Source: Actinophytocola sp963729115
GTDB taxonomy: Bacteria > Actinomycetota > Actinomycetes > Mycobacteriales > Pseudonocardiaceae
Assembly (NCBI GenBank): GCA_963729115.1
Contig: CAVSMR010000003.1
Location: 310,001-374,000, forward strand
Direction: 5' to 3'
Length of the DNA: 64,000 nucleotides
Under the pieces are notes generated by a model that saw only the letters and a program-made list of their open reading frames with translations, made no database searches and was not told where the DNA came from. The translations under genes were made by a program, and so were the position numbers. Of the stretch, positions 25,215 through 35,001 are shown one piece after another (positions within the stretch are counted from its first letter, which is position 1; every line of letters starts with the position of its first letter).

Positions 25215-27857
25215 TCAGTCGAAGCCCAGCTGGCGGCCCGCCACCACCGCCGCCCGGCGGTTGTTCACGCCGAGCTTCGCGTAGATGGCGCGCACGTGGG
25301 TCTTCACCGTGTTCACCGACACCGACATGTCCGACGCCAGCTCGTCCAGTGACTGCGGCGACGACAGCCGCACCAGCACGGCGTGCTCCCGGCTCGTCAA
25401 CACGTCCGGTGGTTGCGAATCCATTGTGGACACCAGGTGGCTGACCCGGGCGGCGAAGGCGTTCGTGCGGCCGAAGCCGCCCACCTGCTCCAGCAGCAGC
25501 CGGCGTACCGACGGGTCGGCGTGGCGGAACGGGCGGACCGCCGACACCCGCTCGGCGAGCACCAGTGCGGCGTTGAGCGCGCCGCGAGCCTTCGTCCGGC
25601 GGCCCAGGTGGATCTCCAGCGCGGTCTCCAGCAGCCGCGCCTCCAGCCGGGTCGTCGGGCACAGCGTCGGGCGCGAACCGCCGAGCACGTCGGCGATCGC
25701 GAGGCCCGCCGAGTACGAGCCGCCCTGCGCGTACGACGTCCACGCCTGCATCAGGTCGAGCTCGGCCACGTCCCCGAGCCGCTCGCGCGCCCAGGCCACC
25801 AGTTGCTGGGCGAGCGCGCTGTGGCCGAGCGCCAGCGTGCACTGGTGCTCGACGAGCACGCCCGTGGCGAGCAGCGTCGCCGGCAGGCCGGCCTCGCCGT
25901 GCTCGTGGCGGGCCTGCTGCAGCAGCGCGAGCCCCTCCTGCCGCCGCCCCGCGTCCATGTACGCCGCCCCGGTCAGCAGGCCCGTCAGGTACCGCAGCAG
26001 GTGCGTGCCGGCATCCGTGCCCGCGGGCAGCGCCGCCTCCGCGTGGTGCGCCTCGTCCAGCGCCCCGGCCGGATCCAGGTGCACCAGCGAGGTGAGGCCG
26101 AGCATCAGGTGGTCCGCCGACAGCCACGGCGAGGCCGTCCACCCGTGCGCGTAGGCGAGCTCGATCGCCGGCGCGCAGTTCGACTCCATCGCCGGGAAGT
26201 CACCGTCCCGGCCGGACAGCGCGGCCAGCGCGGACAGGCAGTGCATGGTCACGTAGTCGAGCCCGGCCGTCCGCGCGAGGCGCGCCGCCGCCTCGAGCTC
26301 GGGCCGCGCCGCGGCCGGCTCACCGGTGTACAGCAGCGTCCAGCCGTGCGCGAGGCGCGCCCACGCCTCGAGGTCACCGCCCTCGTACGCGGCGACGACC
26401 CGGTCCCAGTCCAGCGACACCACCGGCGGCGGGGAACCCCCGACCAGCGTCCGCGTGGTGAGCACGAGCTGGCGCAGCCGCACGAGGTCGTCGGCGGGCC
26501 GGTCGGGCCACGCCGCCCAGCACGCCGCCAGGTCCTCCTCGGTGCGCTGGTGGTCCCCGGCCTGCAGGTGGTCGAGCGCGGAGACCAGCGCGAGTGCGGG
26601 GTCGCGGTCCACGCCGACGGTGTCCAGCGCGCGGCGCACGGACCCGTGGTCGTCCCCGGTGAGCAGCACGGTGACCGCGTGCCGGTGCAGCAGGTCGGTG
26701 GTCGTCGCGTGCTCGCCGGTGAGCATCACGTGGTCGAGTGCCTTGCCCGGCCACTCCTGCTCGGCGAACCACGCGGCCGCGGTCTCGTGCAGCTGGGCGA
26801 CCACGCCGGGCCGCTGCCGGGCCAGGTCCGCGTGCAGGTAGGAGCGCAGCAGCGGGTGCGTGCGGTACCACTGCCGGTCCTTGCCGACCCCGAGGACCAG
26901 GGAGTTGTCCCGTTCCAGCCCAGCGAGGATCGCGCCCGCGTCCGCGCGGCCGGACAGGGCGGCGGCGAGCGTCGGGGTGACCTCGTCGCACACGCTCACC
27001 AGCGTGAGCACGTCGGCGGTCGCGGCGGGCAAGCGGGCGAGCACCTGGCTGACGAGGAAGTCGGCGACGGCCCGATCGTTGCCGGCGAACTCGTCGAGGA
27101 ACGCGTCGTGATCGGACACGACGCGCAGTGACCGGGCCGCGAGCCGCAGCCCCGCGGGCCAGCCGGCGGTCTGTTCGGTGAGCCGGCGGACCTGGTCGTC
27201 GTCGAGCCCGGCGCCGGCGCGGCGCAGCAACTCGGCCGCGCGGACGGTGGAGAAGCGCAGGTCATCGGCCCGTAGCTGCGCGAGCTCGCCCTGCAGCCCC
27301 ATGCGGGCGAGGGGCAGTTGCGGGTCGGCGCGGGTGGACAGCACGAGCCGCAGGTTGCGCGGCTGGTGGCGCACGAGCGTGGTGATGCCGTGCCACGTGG
27401 CCTCGCCGGCCACCTCCTGCAGGTCGTCCAGCACGAGGTAGACGGGTGCCGGTAGCGCCGCGAGCCCGTCGATCACGTCGGCGTAGAAGCCCGCGGCGTC
27501 CGGCACCCCCGGCGGGTGCAAGGTGTGCAGCCTGCTGGAGGAAGGAACAGGCGCACACCCGCACACCGCACTGAGTACCGCGGTCCAGAAACGCCCGGCG
27601 TCGTCGTCGTCCCCGTCGATCGATACCCACGCCTTGTCCGCGGCACCCGTCTGTTCGATCCAGTCCGCAAGCAACAGCGTCTTGCCGTAGCCCGCGGGCG
27701 CGCACACCAGGGTCACCGGGTACTCCGCGCTCAGCGTCATCAGCCGGTCACGCAGCTCGTCCCGGAAGACGAAGTTGGCCGGTACCCGGGGAACGGCCGT
27801 CTTGGCCCGTGGAATCGACCACTGGCGTTCATTGCGACGTTCGCGCGTGTGTCGCAT
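25215..27857 (-). CDS. LAL/MalT-type LuxR transcriptional regulator 1
   Basis: An 880-residue large ATP-binding regulator of the LuxR family. Near residue 50 is the Walker A region APAGYGKTLLLADW, and VYLVLDDLQEVA is Walker B. The middle 500 residues are TPR-like helices that sense ligands. The C-terminus is a LuxR helix-turn-helix: LTSREHAVLVRLSS, DELASDMSVSVNTVKTHVRAIYAKL split over the DNA-reading helix. MalT-type proteins bind an inducer and ATP, oligomerise and activate transcription. It shares architecture, and the C-terminal motif VNTVKTHVRAIYAKL almost exactly, with the next gene, so the two are likely paralogues. The target is unknown; no catabolic operon is adjacent. Confidence 0.93.
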   Translation of the reverse strand: MRHTRERRNERQWSIPRAKTAVPRVPANFVFRDELRDRLMTLSAEYPVTLVCAPAGYGKTLLLADWIEQTGAADKAWVSIDGDDDDAGRFWTAVLSAVCGCAPVPSSSRLHTLHPPGVPDAAGFYADVIDGLAALPAPVYLVLDDLQEVAGEATWHGITTLVRHQPRNLRLVLSTRADPQLPLARMGLQGELAQLRADDLRFSTVRAAELLRRAGAGLDDDQVRRLTEQTAGWPAGLRLAARSLRVVSDHDAFLDEFAGNDRAVADFLVSQVLARLPAATADVLTLVSVCDEVTPTLAAALSGRADAGAILAGLERDNSLVLGVGKDRQWYRTHPLLRSYLHADLARQRPGVVAQLHETAAAWFAEQEWPGKALDHVMLTGEHATTTDLLHRHAVTVLLTGDDHGSVRRALDTVGVDRDPALALVSALDHLQAGDHQRTEEDLAACWAAWPDRPADDLVRLRQLVLTTRTLVGGSPPPVVSLDWDRVVAAYEGGDLEAWARLAHGWTLLYTGEPAAARPELEAAARLARTAGLDYVTMHCLSALAALSGRDGDFPAMESNCAPAIELAYAHGWTASPWLSADHLMLGLTSLVHLDPAGALDEAHHAEAALPAGTDAGTHLLRYLTGLLTGAAYMDAGRRQEGLALLQQARHEHGEAGLPATLLATGVLVEHQCTLALGHSALAQQLVAWARERLGDVAELDLMQAWTSYAQGGSYSAGLAIADVLGGSRPTLCPTTRLEARLLETALEIHLGRRTKARGALNAALVLAERVSAVRPFRHADPSVRRLLLEQVGGFGRTNAFAARVSHLVSTMDSQPPDVLTSREHAVLVRLSSPQSLDELASDMSVSVNTVKTHVRAIYAKLGVNNRRAAVVAGRQLGFD

Positions 27858-28384
27858 GTGGTCGACGCTAGGTCGGCCGTACAGGGCTTTCCAGAGTCTT
27901 AGGTCCCTTTCGCGAAATCAGTCAATCCGCGACCACCTCGCGAAGCATTTCGTTGATCATTCGACCAGACGGTGAACGAACTCCGCGTTCGTTTCCCGGA
28001 TGGGTCGTGCCCATTGTCGACTATCGCGTCGGGGGTAGGCGCACACAATACCGAGCGTCCGGACGTGATCTCGTCACGAACCCGCGCGATGGGATCGCCG
28101 TCCATGCCGGGCTGCCAGAACACGGCATGCGCGCCGCTGGCGGCCCCGGCGGCCGGGCGCGGCCGGGACCTGACGAAGATCGAACCGAACCGCCGGATCT
28201 CGAATTCGCCACCGGACGCCGCGGCGTCGGGCGCCTTGACGAGTTCGTGTTTCGAGGGTATGCGCAAAGTGTCGACAGCGCCCGCCACCCGGGTTGCCGT
28301 GTTCGAATCGCAAAACGATCAGGGCGGCGATCCGGCCCGCCGCGGGTACCGGAATTGCGTCCGGGTCAAACGGTCCGGCGCGCG
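27858..28384. other. Gap between two LAL regulators, possible small ORF
   Basis: About 530 bases separate the two regulators. A minus-strand open frame of 129 codons at 27899-28288 has no recognisable domain and an odd composition, and overlapping plus-strand frames look no better, so none is annotated as a gene. The segment is less GC-rich than its surroundings. It must contain the promoter of the 25215-27857 gene. Confidence 0.4.
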
Positions 28385-31042
28385 TCAGTGGTCGCCCGCG
28401 TGCTCGTTCTCCAGCAGCCCGCGTTCGAATGCGACGGCCACCGCGTCGCGGCGCTTCGTCACGCTCAGCTTGGCGTAGATGGCCCGGACATGGGTCTTGA
28501 CCGTGTTCGCGGACACCATGAGGTCCTCGGCGATCTCGTCGAACGAGCGCTGCGTCGGCAGGAGCCGCAGCACGGCCTGCTCCCGCGCGGTGAGGGCCAC
28601 CATCGGCGGCACCCCCAATGCCCGGCTCAGGGCGAACACCCGCTCGGCGAAGCGCTCCGCGATGCCGCCCAGCTTGCCGAGCCGGCTCGTCAGCAGCTCG
28701 GTGACCTCCGGCGCGGCGAATACCAGGGGGTAGGGCACGTCGAGCTCCTGGGCCGTGCCGAGCGCGTGCTTGAGCGAGCGAGCGGCCCGGGCGCCGTCCC
28801 CACCGGCCAGCGCGATCTCCGCGGACAGCAGCCACGCCTCGATCGCCGACCACGTCAGCACCGGCGGCACGGCGCCGTCGAGCACCGGCTGGACGATCTT
28901 GGCGGCCGCGTCCCGCCGGCCGAGCGCGAGCTGCGCGCGGGCACGCATGAGGTGCACCTCGGCCGAGTCCGGGATGCCCTCCTGCGCCCACCGCAACGTC
29001 TCCGCCGCGGTGGGGGACAACCCGAGCAGCAGCGCGGTGCGGTGACCGAACACCGCGCACAGCGCGATCTGCTCGGCGGCGAACCGCGCGCCGCCCACGG
29101 CGAGCCGGGCGGCGTTGATGCGCCGCGCGCCGCTCGCCCGGTCACCCAGCTCGAACTCGGCCGCGCCGCGCAGCGTCTCGGCGGACAGGTTCATGCCACG
29201 CATGACCGGCGGGTGGTCGGCGTCCACGACCTGGCTCGCGCGGCGCGCCTGCCGCAGGCACTCGGCCGGGTCGGCCCGCAGCAGGGCACCGTAGGCGAGC
29301 AGCAGCGACGCGGTCGCCGCCTCGACCGTCCCCTGCCAGCCGCGCCGCGCGTTCTCCTCGTACGCCGCGGCGGCGAGCGTGACCATCAGGCGGTAGTCAC
29401 CCTCGGCGGAGGCGAGGCCGGCGAGCTGGGTCAGGCTCTGCACGGCCACGTAGTCGTGCTCGCCGTCGCGGGCCGCCTGCAGCGAGGCTCGCAGGTACTC
29501 GCGGGCGCCCGGCCGGTCGCCGGCGGCGAGCAGCGCGCTGCCGCGCTGGAGGAGGGTCGCCGCGTCGAGCGGGCCGGGTGCCTCGGTCATCCCCTCGGTG
29601 GCCCGGAGCAGCTCGTCGACGTCGCCGCTGACCTGCGCGTCCCGCGAGCGGACCAGCCGGCGCAGCGTCACCAGGCCCACGTCCGGCCGGGCCGGCCAGG
29701 CCACCTCCGCGTGCGCGATGTCGCGCTCGGCCGCAGCCGGGTCGCCGCGCTCGAGGTGCAGCAGCGCGGACACCAGGGCCAGCAGGCTGTCCTCGGCGAC
29801 CCGCCGGGCGCCGAGCGCGTCGAGGACCCCGCGGACCAGGTCGTGGTGGCCGTGCAGGGTCAGCGCCATGGCGTGCTCGTGCAGTAGGGCCGTCGTGCGC
29901 GCCGCGTCCCCGGCCCGGCCCGCGTGTGCGAGTGCGCGGGCGGCCTCCTCGCGGGCGGCGTGCCAGTCCGCGGCGATGCCGTGCAGCCGCGCGGCGCGCT
30001 CGGGCTCCTGGCGCGTGAGGTCGCCGAGCAGGTGCGAGCGCAGCAGGGCGTGCACGTGGTAGCTCTGCGGCGCGGCGTCGACCCGGGTGACGAGCGAGGT
30101 CAGCTCGGCGATCGCGTCGAGCAGGGCGCCCGCGTCGGCGCGGCCGGACAGCCGGCCGGCGAGCTCCGCGGTGATCTGCTCGCTCACGCTGATCGTGCGC
30201 AGGAACTCGGACATCTCCATCGGCAGCCGGGACAGCACCTCGTCGATGAGGTACGCGGCCACCGCGCGGTCGTTCGCGGCGAAGTCGGCGAGGAACCGGT
30301 CCGGCTCGCTGGTCTGCGACAGCGACAGGGTCGCCAGGCGCAACCCCGCCGCCCAGCCCTCGGTCTGGGCCAGCAGCCGGTACAGCTGGTCGTGGTCGAG
30401 CTCGATGTCGGCGGTGTCCAGCAACGCCCGCACCTCGGCGGCGGAGAACCGCAGGTCGTCGCCGCGGACCTCGGTCAGCTCGTCGGCCAGGCGCAGCCGG
30501 GCCAGCGGCAGGTGCGGGTCCCGGCGCGCGGAGAGCACGAGCCGCATGCCCGCCGGCTGGTGCGCGAGCAGCGCCTCGAGTCCCTGCAGCGGTTGCGGGT
30601 TGGTGAGCTCGTGCACGTCATCGAGGATCAGCACGACCGGGACGGGCAGGTCGTCGAGCGCGTTGACGACCTCGGCGAGAAAGCCCGGGTCCGCGCTCGG
30701 GTTCGGCGGCACCGCGAGCCGTCGCAACGGGCTGTCGCCGGGTACGACCTCACTGGTGGACCACGCGTCGAGCAGCGCGGACCAGAACCGGCCGTCCTCG
30801 TTGTCGTCCGAGTCCAGCGACACCCACGCGGTGTCGCCGCGGCCGCGCGCACGCACCCATTCGGCCAGCAGCAACGTCTTTCCCGCTCCGGCGGGTGCGC
30901 TCAGCAGCGTCGCAACCGTCGTGCGGGCCCGGTCCAGCGTGTCGAGCAGCCGGTGCCGGGAGACGAGGCGAGGCGGCGACTCGGGCGCAGCGACCTTCGT
31001 GCCCGGTACGCGTTTGCGGCCATCCGGTGCGTTGTCAGGCAT
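28385..31042 (-). CDS. LAL/MalT-type LuxR transcriptional regulator 2
   Basis: An 885-residue regulator of the same architecture as the previous gene: Walker A SAPAGAGKTLLLAEW near residue 50, Walker B VVLILDDVHEL, a long TPR-like centre, and the LuxR helix-turn-helix near the end (LTAREQAVLRLLPTQ, EIAEDLMVSANTVKTHVRA). Identity with regulator 1 is evident over the ATPase core (AWVSLDSDDNEDGRFWSALL against AWVSIDGDDDDAGRFWTAVL), which points to tandem duplication followed by divergence. It is transcribed divergently from a small conserved gene and may activate it or a distant pathway. Confidence 0.93.
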   Translation of the reverse strand: MPDNAPDGRKRVPGTKVAAPESPPRLVSRHRLLDTLDRARTTVATLLSAPAGAGKTLLLAEWVRARGRGDTAWVSLDSDDNEDGRFWSALLDAWSTSEVVPGDSPLRRLAVPPNPSADPGFLAEVVNALDDLPVPVVLILDDVHELTNPQPLQGLEALLAHQPAGMRLVLSARRDPHLPLARLRLADELTEVRGDDLRFSAAEVRALLDTADIELDHDQLYRLLAQTEGWAAGLRLATLSLSQTSEPDRFLADFAANDRAVAAYLIDEVLSRLPMEMSEFLRTISVSEQITAELAGRLSGRADAGALLDAIAELTSLVTRVDAAPQSYHVHALLRSHLLGDLTRQEPERAARLHGIAADWHAAREEAARALAHAGRAGDAARTTALLHEHAMALTLHGHHDLVRGVLDALGARRVAEDSLLALVSALLHLERGDPAAAERDIAHAEVAWPARPDVGLVTLRRLVRSRDAQVSGDVDELLRATEGMTEAPGPLDAATLLQRGSALLAAGDRPGAREYLRASLQAARDGEHDYVAVQSLTQLAGLASAEGDYRLMVTLAAAAYEENARRGWQGTVEAATASLLLAYGALLRADPAECLRQARRASQVVDADHPPVMRGMNLSAETLRGAAEFELGDRASGARRINAARLAVGGARFAAEQIALCAVFGHRTALLLGLSPTAAETLRWAQEGIPDSAEVHLMRARAQLALGRRDAAAKIVQPVLDGAVPPVLTWSAIEAWLLSAEIALAGGDGARAARSLKHALGTAQELDVPYPLVFAAPEVTELLTSRLGKLGGIAERFAERVFALSRALGVPPMVALTAREQAVLRLLPTQRSFDEIAEDLMVSANTVKTHVRAIYAKLSVTKRRDAVAVAFERGLLENEHAGDH

Positions 31043-31136
31043 CTACTGGCTCCTCACCCCGGGCGCCTGACCATCACCGTCGCACCAATCGGTCTCGTGT
31101 GGAAGATACGGCCGGGCATCTCATCTACTCCGGGTG

Positions 31137-31421
31137 ATGGTCGCGCTGTGCCCGGAGACGACCGTGTCACCGGTGCGACGCGAATACGAATTCCGGGTGA
31201 GCGGAAGGCTGTCGGAGCGCGCCAGGGACGCGGTCGGCGACTTCAACGACATGCGCGTCGTGCCGGCGCCGCCCGAGACGATCCTGTACGGCCCGGTGAC
31301 CGACCAGGCACAACTGCACGGAATCCTGACGTTCCTGGAGAGCCTCGGTCTGCACATCGTGTCGGTGCATCAGCTGCCGGATCTGCCGGATCCCGCGGAC
31401 TCCGCCGAGACTCGCTCCTGA
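31137..31421 (+). CDS. Small conserved actinobacterial protein
   Basis: A 94-residue protein with no signal or membrane segment. Its core (YEFRVSGRLSERARDAV, then ETILYGPVTDQAQLHGILTF, then LESLGLHIVSVHQLP) recalls a small protein common in actinobacteria: two beta-alpha units with a DQAELHG-like motif. I know of no function. The start is ATG 31137; GTG 31134 in the same frame is equally possible, and neither has a clear ribosome site. It is divergent from LAL regulator 2 across 94 bp. Confidence 0.75.
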   Translation: MVALCPETTVSPVRREYEFRVSGRLSERARDAVGDFNDMRVVPAPPETILYGPVTDQAQLHGILTFLESLGLHIVSVHQLPDLPDPADSAETRS

Positions 31422-31564
31422 GCGCGCTCACCCGCCCGCGGTGTGCCGGTGCCCGCGCGGCGTCGAGAACCCCGGCCGGGCACGGCGGCCCCGGCACGGC
31501 ACGGCCGGGCTCGCGCGAGGCTATGCGGCGAGGCGCCACCCCGCCTCGCCCGCACCGCATGAGA

Positions 31565-32122
31565 TCAATGCTCGGTGTCCGGGGCGCGCCCTCGCTGCCT
31601 GCTGTGCTGGACGGCGGTCATGACCACGCGGAGCGCGACGCCGAGCAGGAGCAGGTTGCCGACCATCTGGCCGGTGACGAGCAGGCGCGCGGCCTGCGAG
31701 ACCGCGGTGATGTCGCCGAACCCGACCGTGGCGAACACGGTGACGGTGAAGTACAAGGCGTCGGTGCGGGTCAGCGGCGCGGAGAAGCTGCCGGCCGCGT
31801 TGCCCGCGACGAGGAAGTAGACGTTCGCGTACAGCAGCAGGAACAGCGGGATGCAGAACGCCAGCGCCTCGACGCCCTGCAGCACCGGGTGGCGCGAGCG
31901 CAGGATCACCCGGATCTGCCAGACCAGCACGACGACCACCAGGCCGAGCCCGGCGAGCAGCCAGATCAGCGTCCAGCCGCTGAGCCCGCGGTCGACCGGC
32001 AGCAGGTAGTACGCGACGACGAGGCCGACGACCGTCAGTACCGGGCGCGCCACCGCCAGTACGGCGCGGCGGCGGCCCAGTGCGCTCACCGGCCGCTCAG
32101 CGATCCGGCTGCGCGTCGACAC
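31565..32122 (-). CDS. Two-helix potassium-channel-like membrane protein
   Basis: A 185-residue membrane protein. Two N-terminal helices precede a pore module of the KcsA type: helix, pore loop FTVTVFATVGFGDITAVS containing the K+ selectivity filter TVGFGD, and a final helix. It has no C-terminal RCK/TrkA domain, so gating is not obviously ligand-driven. The GTG start at 32122 overlaps the end of the DUF2252 gene by 26 bp, so the two are probably co-transcribed. Confidence 0.88.
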   Translation of the reverse strand: MSTRSRIAERPVSALGRRRAVLAVARPVLTVVGLVVAYYLLPVDRGLSGWTLIWLLAGLGLVVVVLVWQIRVILRSRHPVLQGVEALAFCIPLFLLLYANVYFLVAGNAAGSFSAPLTRTDALYFTVTVFATVGFGDITAVSQAARLLVTGQMVGNLLLLGVALRVVMTAVQHSRQRGRAPDTEH

Positions 32123-33536
32123 GGCCGGCCTCGATCGCGTCGCGCAGCGTGGCGTAGTCCCGCTCGTTCTGGTCCGCGTACGCGGTGGCGAACTCGGCGA
32201 CGGCGCGCTCGAAGGTGTCGGCCGAACCGAGGTACGCGGCGATCGCGACGTCGTCGCCGGTGCGCGCGTGTGCCCGCGCGAGCGTCCACGCGCACACCCG
32301 GCCGTAGACGCGCAGGACCCGCGGGTCCATCGTGTCGACCACCGCCGAGCCCTTCCAGTCCCGCAGCTGGCGCACGTAGAAGTCCCGGCTGCGGTCGTCG
32401 TAGCCGGTCACCCGCACCCAGCCGAGCAGCACGTCGCTGACGGTCTGCATGAGACGCTGCCCGATGACCACCCGCCGGCCCGCGTTGCCGTAGCGGCTGC
32501 GCCCGGCGAACTCCTCGAGTACCGACGTGCCGGCCTCCTTCGCCTGCAGGAACAGCGGATCGCGGTTGTCCTTGCCCAGCAGCAGGACCATCCAGCAGCG
32601 GGTGCCGACACTGCCCACGCCGACGATCTTGTGCGCCATGTCGACGACCCGGTAGCGGTCCAGCAACGCGCGCCGCTCCGGCTCCAGCGTCGCCCGGTAC
32701 GCGGCCAGCATGCCGGCGAGCTGTTCGCGGGCGGTGGCGGCCTCCGCGGGGTCGTGCGCCAGGTCGTCCAGCGGCAGCACGAGCGGCGGGTCGGCCACGA
32801 TCCGCACCCGACCATCGTGCACCTCCGCGAAGCGGCGCAGCGTCCCCAGGTGGTCTCGGCCCTGCGCCTTCGCCACGTTCTTCGCCATCGCGCGCTGCCG
32901 GCCGCGGCGCAGCCCGCCGGCGTAGAGCGCCCGCACGGACTCGAAGTCGGCGTGGGCGTACCAGACGGCGAGCGAGGTGCTCCCGGCGAACTCCCGCATC
33001 GCGCGGCGGTACTCCGCGATCGACGCGACGACCACCTGGCGGCACTGCCGGGCGGAGAACTCGTTGTCGCGCCCGGCGACCTCGATGCTCGCCGCGAGCC
33101 GCTTGACGTCCCACTCCCACGGCCCGGGCAGCGTCTCGTCGAAGTCGTTGATGTCGAAGACCAGCTTGCGTTCCGGGGAGGCGAACACGCCGAAGTTCAT
33201 CAGGTGCGCGTCCCCGCACGCCTGCACGGTGATCCCGGAGCGCGGGGTGTCCGCGAGGTCGCTCGCCATCGGCAGCGCGGCGCCGCGGTAGTAGGTGAAC
33301 GGGGACACGGACATGCGCCCGTAGCGGATCGGCAGCAACGCCTGGACCCGGGTGGTGTCCTGGCTCGCCAGCAGCTCCAGCGGCGCGGGTCGGGCCGGGT
33401 CGCGGGCGAAGCCGGCGTGGCTCGACCGGGGCGCGTCGGCGCGTGCGGCCCGCCCGCGGGCGGCCCGTTCCGCGCGGGACGGCTGGGGCGTGTGCGTCTC
33501 GGTCCGCTTGCCGGTGGGTTCCCTCGTGAGCACCAT
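32097..33536 (-). CDS. DUF2252 protein
   Basis: A 479-residue soluble protein of the DUF2252 family, with the kinase-fold-like motifs CGDAHLMNFG and FDINDFDET (catalytic-loop and metal-site patterns seen in aminoglycoside-phosphotransferase-like folds), and KIVGVGSVGTRCW. No reaction is established for the family. I placed the start at ATG 33536 (MVLTREPTGKR); GTG 33593 would add 19 residues. It is followed by the ion-channel gene in an overlapping arrangement. The surrounding genes are mostly stress-associated small proteins. Confidence 0.88.
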   Translation of the reverse strand: MVLTREPTGKRTETHTPQPSRAERAARGRAARADAPRSSHAGFARDPARPAPLELLASQDTTRVQALLPIRYGRMSVSPFTYYRGAALPMASDLADTPRSGITVQACGDAHLMNFGVFASPERKLVFDINDFDETLPGPWEWDVKRLAASIEVAGRDNEFSARQCRQVVVASIAEYRRAMREFAGSTSLAVWYAHADFESVRALYAGGLRRGRQRAMAKNVAKAQGRDHLGTLRRFAEVHDGRVRIVADPPLVLPLDDLAHDPAEAATAREQLAGMLAAYRATLEPERRALLDRYRVVDMAHKIVGVGSVGTRCWMVLLLGKDNRDPLFLQAKEAGTSVLEEFAGRSRYGNAGRRVVIGQRLMQTVSDVLLGWVRVTGYDDRSRDFYVRQLRDWKGSAVVDTMDPRVLRVYGRVCAWTLARAHARTGDDVAIAAYLGSADTFERAVAEFATAYADQNERDYATLRDAIEAGRVDAQPDR

Positions 33537-33648
33537 CGCGGCATCGTCCGTGCCCGGGGGTGCCGCGGACCTCCCCCGCGGCGGGTGAACCACGCATCAT
33601 CAGGTCCGGGTGACGACGCGCGGCCCGCACTCGGCGACCGTGTCGGCC

Positions 33649-35001
33649 ATGACCGACTCCGCCGTACCCGGTCGCGCTGGACCGTCCCTCACGCGGTGGG
33701 CCTGCGCGGTGCTCGCCCTGGCCGCGCTCGCCACGGCCGTCGTCGTGGTGGTCGTGAGCGCCGTGCGCGACCCGCTCCAGCTGCTGGCCGCGCTGGCGTT
33801 GCTGGCCGGCACGGTCGTCGCGGGCTGGGCGGCGCTGGTGCGCCGGGGCTGGCGGCGGGTGGTGCTCGGCGTCGTGGCGGTGGCCGCGCTCGCCGCGATC
33901 GCGCTGCTGCCGGACCTGCGGACGTTCGTGGTGCTCGGGATCGTGACCGGGCTGCTGCTCCTGTCCGCCATCGCGTCCCGGGTGGCCCTCGGGCACGACC
34001 TCGCCCCGGCCGTCGAAGTGACCCGGGTGGGGCCGGCGCACCGCGGCGTGCTGCTGATGAACCCGCGCTCCGGCGGCGGCAAGGTAGCCCGGTTCGACCT
34101 CGAGGAGCAGGCCCGCCGGCGCGGCGTCACCCCCGTCGTCCTGGGGCCGGACGACGACCTGCGGGCGCTGGCCGAGGAGGCGGCCGGGCACGCGGACGTG
34201 CTCGGCATGGCCGGGGGCGACGGTTCCCAGGCGCTCGTCGCGGACGTCGCGCGGCGCCACGACCTGCCGTTCGTGTGCGTGCCCGCGGGTACCCGCAACC
34301 ACTTCGCGCTCGACCTCGGGCTGGACCGCGACGATGTCGTGGCCGCGCTCGACGCGTACGGCCCGGCTGTCGAGCGGCGGGTTGACCTCGCGATGCTCGG
34401 CGAGCGGGTGTTCGTCAACAACGCCTCGCTCGGGGTGTACGCGACCGTCGTGCAGTCCGCGCGCTATCGCGACGCCAAGCTGGCCACCGTCGCCGACCAG
34501 CTGCCCGACCTGCTCGGCCCCGAGGCGGACCGGTTCGACCTGCACTTCGCCCACCCCGACGGCACCGACCACCCGCCCGCGGACGTCCTGCTCGTCTCCA
34601 ACGGCGTGTACCGCCTGGACCGGCTCACCGGCTTCGGCACGCGCGAGCGCCTCGACGGCGGCGCGCTCGGCATCGTCACGGTCACCGTGGACCGCGCCCG
34701 GGACCTGCCCACGCTGATCAGCGCAGAGCTCACCGGGCGGCTGGCCCGCTTCCGCGGTTACCGCATGTGGCAGGCGCCGGAGTTCGTGGTGCGGTCGGAC
34801 ATGGAGCTCGTGGAGGTCGGCGTGGACGGCGAGGCGCTGCGGCTGCCGCCCCCGCTGCGGTTCCGCTCGCTGCCCGGGGCGCTGCGGGTGCGGGTGCCCG
34901 TGGACGCGCCCGGTGCCGCGCCGGCGGCCTTGGCGCCGGGCGGCCTGGGCCGCTCGGTCAGCGCGCTGTTCCGCGTCCTCTTCGGCCGGCCGCCGGCGTG
35001 A
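33649..35001 (+). CDS. Diacylglycerol kinase family protein with membrane domain
   Basis: A 450-residue protein. The first 120 residues hold three or four hydrophobic segments. The rest is a DAGK catalytic domain: LLMNPRSGGGK (phosphate-binding), GMAGGDGSQALVADV (the GGDGT-type motif with Ser), CVPAGTRNHFALDLGL, and LVSNGVY. This family phosphorylates lipids such as diacylglycerol or sphingoid-like bases. The usual GGDGT Thr is replaced by Ser. The start is ATG 33649; GTG 33610 would lengthen it by 13 residues. The last 44 bp overlap the convergent amphi-Trp gene. Confidence 0.9.
   Translation: MTDSAVPGRAGPSLTRWACAVLALAALATAVVVVVVSAVRDPLQLLAALALLAGTVVAGWAALVRRGWRRVVLGVVAVAALAAIALLPDLRTFVVLGIVTGLLLLSAIASRVALGHDLAPAVEVTRVGPAHRGVLLMNPRSGGGKVARFDLEEQARRRGVTPVVLGPDDDLRALAEEAAGHADVLGMAGGDGSQALVADVARRHDLPFVCVPAGTRNHFALDLGLDRDDVVAALDAYGPAVERRVDLAMLGERVFVNNASLGVYATVVQSARYRDAKLATVADQLPDLLGPEADRFDLHFAHPDGTDHPPADVLLVSNGVYRLDRLTGFGTRERLDGGALGIVTVTVDRARDLPTLISAELTGRLARFRGYRMWQAPEFVVRSDMELVEVGVDGEALRLPPPLRFRSLPGALRVRVPVDAPGAAPAALAPGGLGRSVSALFRVLFGRPPA

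Noticed and set aside
27899..28288. 129-codon minus-strand frame between the two LAL regulators
   Set aside because: No domain, unusual composition, no ribosome site and competing frames; kept only as a possibility in the gap entry.
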